A stretch of DNA of 43,649 bases from Treponema sp. GTDB taxonomy: Bacteria > Spirochaetota > Spirochaetia > Treponematales > Breznakiellaceae. Positions 40,573-43,649 of this stretch are shown piece by piece. The notes under the pieces are model-generated. The model saw nothing but the letters and a program-made list of their open reading frames with translations, searched no databases and was not told the origin of the DNA. A program made the translations under genes and the position numbers. The DNA is taken from NCBI GenBank assembly GCA_009784775.1, contig WQXQ01000006.1:1-43649 (forward strand). Direction: 5' to 3'. The first letter of the stretch is position 1, and every line of letters begins with the position of its first letter.

Positions 40573-40663
40573 TAATCGTTAAATACTGCTATTTTTTTCT
40601 GGATTCCCGTCCAATATTGATTATATTTTATAATAGGGGAATTAATGGGAAAGGAGAAGCAGT

Positions 40664-42757
40664 ATGAGAACAAACACATTAAGAATGAGACAAGCCGGTA
40701 TTTCGTTGTTAGTGGCGGCATTGTTCATAATATTTGTATACAGTTGTAACAATTTTTTTGCTCCGCCCATTCAGCGTAAGGCGCCAAAAGACGCAGCAGC
40801 AATGGGTTCTTTTACCCTGTATGTTGCAAACGCAGGAATGTCGGACAGAACCATTATGCCCGATATTGTGAATGGCGAATTTGTGCAGTATAAACTGATA
40901 TTTACCGGCCCCGAAAACAAGGAAGTATTCCGAAGTTATGCGGGGTTGAGCAATGAGCCTATTGATCTGCTTGTGGGAACGTATGCGCTGGAGGTATTTG
41001 CCTATACTTCTATCGAAAATAGAGACGCTGTGCCGCACAGGCCTGCGGCGCAGGGGACACACAACCATATAGTGGTTGTGGCAGGGCAAACTGTTGCCGG
41101 CAGCGTTAATTTGGAAGCGTATAAAGTGGGCATTACGGCCGGCGGAGAGGGAACTTTCAGCTGGAGTATTGGCTTTCCCGCAGCCAGTGCGGCGCGCATA
41201 GATATTATGCCATTTGATACCAATCTTGCTGCCTACGGCCCTTACAGCTATGCAGATTATTCGGTAAACCTTCCCGCCGGTTATTACCGTGTCATTATTA
41301 CCCTGACGCAAGCCAATATGCGGTCGGTTGTCTGGCGTGAAACGCTCCATGTCTATCAAAATATGACCAGCCATTATTCCCATACTTTTACCGATGAACA
41401 TTTTGTCAAGGCAAGTTTTGATGTTACGTTTGATCATAACTTCTCCGGGGCAGCTTCTGTTTTCCCGGTAAGCTATTTCTATGATCATTTCGACGGTATT
41501 GGTAACAGGCCTGTTCCGAAAAGGCCGGGTTATAGTTTCAGGGGCTGGTATACGAATGCAGACTGGAAACGGGGAGCCTTATGGACTTTTCCGCAGCTTG
41601 CCAAAAATGAAGTATTGTATGCCAGATGGACTGAATCGAACGCAGATATGTCCTTTAACAGCAATAATTTAATAAATGTACCTGAAGCAGAGCGGGGGTG
41701 GTATGCCAAAACGATAACAGGCCAGTGGCTCAGGCAGGGCGTTATGGAAGTGGAAGGCGAATATGCAGAAATTAAAATTCCAATGACCACGCAAACTTTT
41801 TCGCATAGCAGTTACGCTAATGGTACGTGGTATAATTTCCCTCATTCAAATGGCGTTTATGCGCCGCTGATTGGAGGAGTGGGGATATGGCGGATGAACT
41901 ATATGCGTCACGGCAACAGTACGCAAGGCACTATATGGGTAGAAGTTTTTATACCGAACGATGGTTTTGATGTATGGTTTAGTCAAAATGCAAATTCCGA
42001 AGACAAAAATGACAGAGCGGATAATATTATTGTAAATATAGTTAATAATACCGGAACCTATGTGTGGAGCGGGGGCGGCTTGAATTATAAACTCTTTATT
42101 AAAATACATGCAAAGGCAATCTATAAATATGAAGAGGATCTTGAGCCGTATCAATTCCCGTACCCCGTTTTTCATCAGGGACATTTTTTGTACTACTGGC
42201 GTACGTGCGATTGCTATCTTGAAGAATCTAAAGAGAACGAATTTTGCACCATAACAGACAGAAGCCATTTTACCGATAACTGGAGCGCTCCTGGAAATAT
42301 AACCATTGTTACTTTTGTGCCGGGGGATCATTTTGCAGCTGCTCCCGGTATAAAAATTCGCGCATATGATCCCGGTGATCCTGCTGTTATATTTGAACCG
42401 GATCCCAGTGGCCTGGACGTAAATTATCCCGCCATTATACCTGGCGGGCCTCCTGCCGGGCATTATGTTACTGATTATTCATTGCCCCTTTTCATTGACG
42501 GGGAGCCAGCGGGAAATGCCGCGCTTGTACTTGTTGGCGGCGTTACGCAAATTGCAGGTAATATCGTTACCAGAGTTAATATACAGGTTACCTATAACCT
42601 TGCTCCCGAATTCAATTCCTCTGTAGCGGGTATCAGGGCAGCTCTGGGGGGCAGCGAGTTTATTGATGTAACGGCAGGCGAGGGCAGGCAAATAACGTTT
42701 AACAACGTTACTCATGGTTCTTTGGCACTGCGTACGGAGTTTATTTTTTATTTTTAA
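40664..42757 (+). CDS. Paralogous surface lipoprotein, 697 aa
   Basis: The smallest member of the shared-module family. Lipobox VYS|C (Cys28); AAAGGAG upstream of the ATG. The N-terminal module spans about 40-255 (MGSFTLYVANAGMSDRTIMP, YALEVFAYTS, GTFSWSIGFP, IMPFDTN, AGYYRVIITLTQ, WRETLHVYQNMTSHY). One InlB-type repeat follows (FDVTFDHNF...PGYSFRGWYTNADW...LYARWTE), then the ERGWYAKTITGQWLRQGVMEV module, a beta-rich middle, a Cys-containing piece (YYWRTCDCYLEES) and a C-terminal module ending TEFIFYF. A large surface protein of unknown ligand. It stands apart from the operon because the two toxin-antitoxin modules lie in between. Overlaps the WecG-like gene by 17 bp. Confidence 0.83.
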   Translation: MRTNTLRMRQAGISLLVAALFIIFVYSCNNFFAPPIQRKAPKDAAAMGSFTLYVANAGMSDRTIMPDIVNGEFVQYKLIFTGPENKEVFRSYAGLSNEPIDLLVGTYALEVFAYTSIENRDAVPHRPAAQGTHNHIVVVAGQTVAGSVNLEAYKVGITAGGEGTFSWSIGFPAASAARIDIMPFDTNLAAYGPYSYADYSVNLPAGYYRVIITLTQANMRSVVWRETLHVYQNMTSHYSHTFTDEHFVKASFDVTFDHNFSGAASVFPVSYFYDHFDGIGNRPVPKRPGYSFRGWYTNADWKRGALWTFPQLAKNEVLYARWTESNADMSFNSNNLINVPEAERGWYAKTITGQWLRQGVMEVEGEYAEIKIPMTTQTFSHSSYANGTWYNFPHSNGVYAPLIGGVGIWRMNYMRHGNSTQGTIWVEVFIPNDGFDVWFSQNANSEDKNDRADNIIVNIVNNTGTYVWSGGGLNYKLFIKIHAKAIYKYEEDLEPYQFPYPVFHQGHFLYYWRTCDCYLEESKENEFCTITDRSHFTDNWSAPGNITIVTFVPGDHFAAAPGIKIRAYDPGDPAVIFEPDPSGLDVNYPAIIPGGPPAGHYVTDYSLPLFIDGEPAGNAALVLVGGVTQIAGNIVTRVNIQVTYNLAPEFNSSVAGIRAALGGSEFIDVTAGEGRQITFNNVTHGSLALRTEFIFYF

Positions 42758-43517
42758 TGGCGGCTGTCAGTTTGTATAGTAACAGTACAATATTGTAATA
42801 CATAAAGGGAAAAATACGCAGTAACTTGAAGGGGTTTTGAAGGTAATAACCTATCCATTCAAAGCCCAGTTCAAAACTTGTTTGCGATGGATGCCGTTTG
42901 CGCTCGGCAAAAACATCAAAAAGATCGCTGCACCACAGCCGCAGGCCTTTTCCCAGTCGTTCGTTGTTCCGCGTAATCCAGCATTCGCCGCCCCGCACTC
43001 CTTTGCTGACAAGCAGCAGCGATGGTGAAGCCTTGCGGATTGCCTCAATGATGGTTGGCTCGTCTTTCCGGCTGAACGACGCAGAGTAACGTCCCACAAT
43101 GCGAAGAGCGGAAAACGTTTCGCGGATGTTTTTTTCGGCTTTTGTCAAAATATGTTTTTTGCTGCCCAGAAAATAAGTTGAAAATTCATAGTTTTCCAGC
43201 ATTGTCAGCAGGTTGATCACAAAATCGAACGGCATATAACGGACAACCTGTTTTTTCAGCAGAAACCGCACGCCGCTGACAATACTTTTGGAAATGGGAA
43301 TAACCAGCGCCGCATTTTTTACATAGTTCTGATATTCCGCATTCCGCCGGGCGCGCAAAAGGTCCCACAGGGAAAGCAGAATAATATTCTGTTCCTTTCC
43401 TTCGGCCAGCAGTTGAAATGCCACTTGACCCAGTTGACCTGGCTCGACTATATCGATAGGAACTTTGAGAAAATGCACTCGTTCCCTGTTTATTTCGTTG
43501 ATTATTTCATCTGCCAC
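42741..43517 (-). CDS. WecG/TagA/CpsF-family glycosyltransferase-like protein, divergent
   Basis: A 258-aa protein related to the GT26 family (ManNAc or glucosyl transfer to a lipid-linked sugar). Family features are DIVEPGQL, NIILLSLWDLLRARRN, TYFLGSKKHILTKAEKNI, LRIVGRYSASFSRKDEPTIIEAIRKASPSLLLVSKG, and FELGFEWIGYYLQNPFKLLRIF near the end. The usual DG in the VWADG segment (catalytic Asp) is replaced by VIPISKSIVSG, so activity or specificity may differ. The C-terminal hydrophobic stretch (FPFMYYNIVLLLYKL) may attach to the membrane. The start is GTG at 43517 with GGAG 9 nt upstream; it overlaps the end of rsmE by 16 bases, so the two are an operon. Confidence 0.78.
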   Translation of the reverse strand: MADEIINEINRERVHFLKVPIDIVEPGQLGQVAFQLLAEGKEQNIILLSLWDLLRARRNAEYQNYVKNAALVIPISKSIVSGVRFLLKKQVVRYMPFDFVINLLTMLENYEFSTYFLGSKKHILTKAEKNIRETFSALRIVGRYSASFSRKDEPTIIEAIRKASPSLLLVSKGVRGGECWITRNNERLGKGLRLWCSDLFDVFAERKRHPSQTSFELGFEWIGYYLQNPFKLLRIFPFMYYNIVLLLYKLTAAIKNKK

Positions 43518-43649
43518 GAATTTTTCTCCAATAAAAGTACTCGTACAGCCGCCGCCATATACAGGGCTGCTGTTTCCGTGCGTAATATCGTATCCCCAAT
43601 GGTAAAGGATTTAAAGCCGGCACTCACAAACCGTTGTGCCTCGCCGGAA
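43502..43649 (-). CDS. rsmE: 16S rRNA (uracil-1498-N3)-methyltransferase, C-terminal end
   Basis: Only the last 48 codons are in the window; the ORF track misses it. The frame reads SGEAQRFVSAGFKSFTIG then DTILRTETAALYMAAAVRVL, the conserved SPOUT knot end of RsmE (xxLGxxILRxETA). RsmE methylates U1498 of 16S rRNA. The stop (TAA, 43502-43504) lies inside the WecG-like gene. Confidence 0.88.
   Translation of the reverse strand, partial: SGEAQRFVSAGFKSFTIGDTILRTETAALYMAAAVRVLLLEKNSWQMK

Noticed and set aside
1-43649. tRNA or rRNA genes
   Set aside because: None was recognised by eye on either strand; a covariance-model scan would be needed to exclude a tRNA completely.

Overview
The window looks like a chromosomal segment of a Treponema-like spirochaete, probably a gut-associated relative of the termite-hindgut treponemes. 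The evidence is a spirochaete-type hexokinase, a large single-pass TPR protein, a set of big multidomain surface lipoproteins with short Cys-ending signal peptides, and biosynthetic genes (aroA, purE, purF) of a free-living or gut lifestyle. Assignment to genus is inference; there is no rRNA gene here.

Region 1 (1-6250) is accessory and visibly AT-rich. The 3' part of a tyrosine recombinase is followed by a textbook promoter, then two convergent genes: a 1075-aa PD-(D/E)XK nuclease + STAND-type NTPase (an Avs-like defence candidate) and a NodU/CmcH carbamoyltransferase. Both genes start inside the same 48-bp sequence, present as a perfect inverted pair (460-507 and 5430-5477) that includes the ribosome-binding region and the ATG. 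Only the left copy sits behind a recognisable promoter. This is the geometry expected of an invertible gene-swap cassette and is the best candidate here for an undescribed system. It is followed by about 0.8 kb of decayed sequence with an Ig-like surface-protein remnant.

Region 2 (6250-23620) is dense, mostly housekeeping DNA: a two-gene unit of unknown function, a deletion-riddled glycosyltransferase 2 pseudogene, a divergent polysaccharide deacetylase, a sigma-70 factor, a Sua5/YciO protein, a CDF cation transporter, a beta-CASP MBL ribonuclease-like protein, a TPR membrane protein with an Asp/Ser/Phe repeat region, a CBM48 protein, aroA (carrying an in-frame palindromic repeat insertion), a Memo-family protein, an M15 peptidase, hexokinase, purE and purF. 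Convergent genes overlap tail to tail, and several genes have a -10 box exactly 6-7 nt before the start codon and no Shine-Dalgarno, suggesting leaderless mRNAs.

Region 3 (23700-38700) is a probable operon: promoter, terminator-like leader hairpin, a small beta-barrel protein, then four large lipoproteins (663, 1862, 947 and 1289 aa) ending at a strong intrinsic terminator. Three of these four, plus another at 40664, share an N-terminal module and form a paralogous family; two carry heptamer repeats in the signal-peptide codons that could drive phase variation.

Region 4 (38700-40520) contains two toxin-antitoxin modules, MntA/HEPN and HicAB, each preceded by the same terminator sequence and by a TTGACA-17-TANNAT promoter placed 6 nt from the first ATG. 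Region 5 (40664-43649) holds the fifth large lipoprotein, a divergent WecG/TagA-like glycosyltransferase and the 3' end of rsmE on the minus strand.
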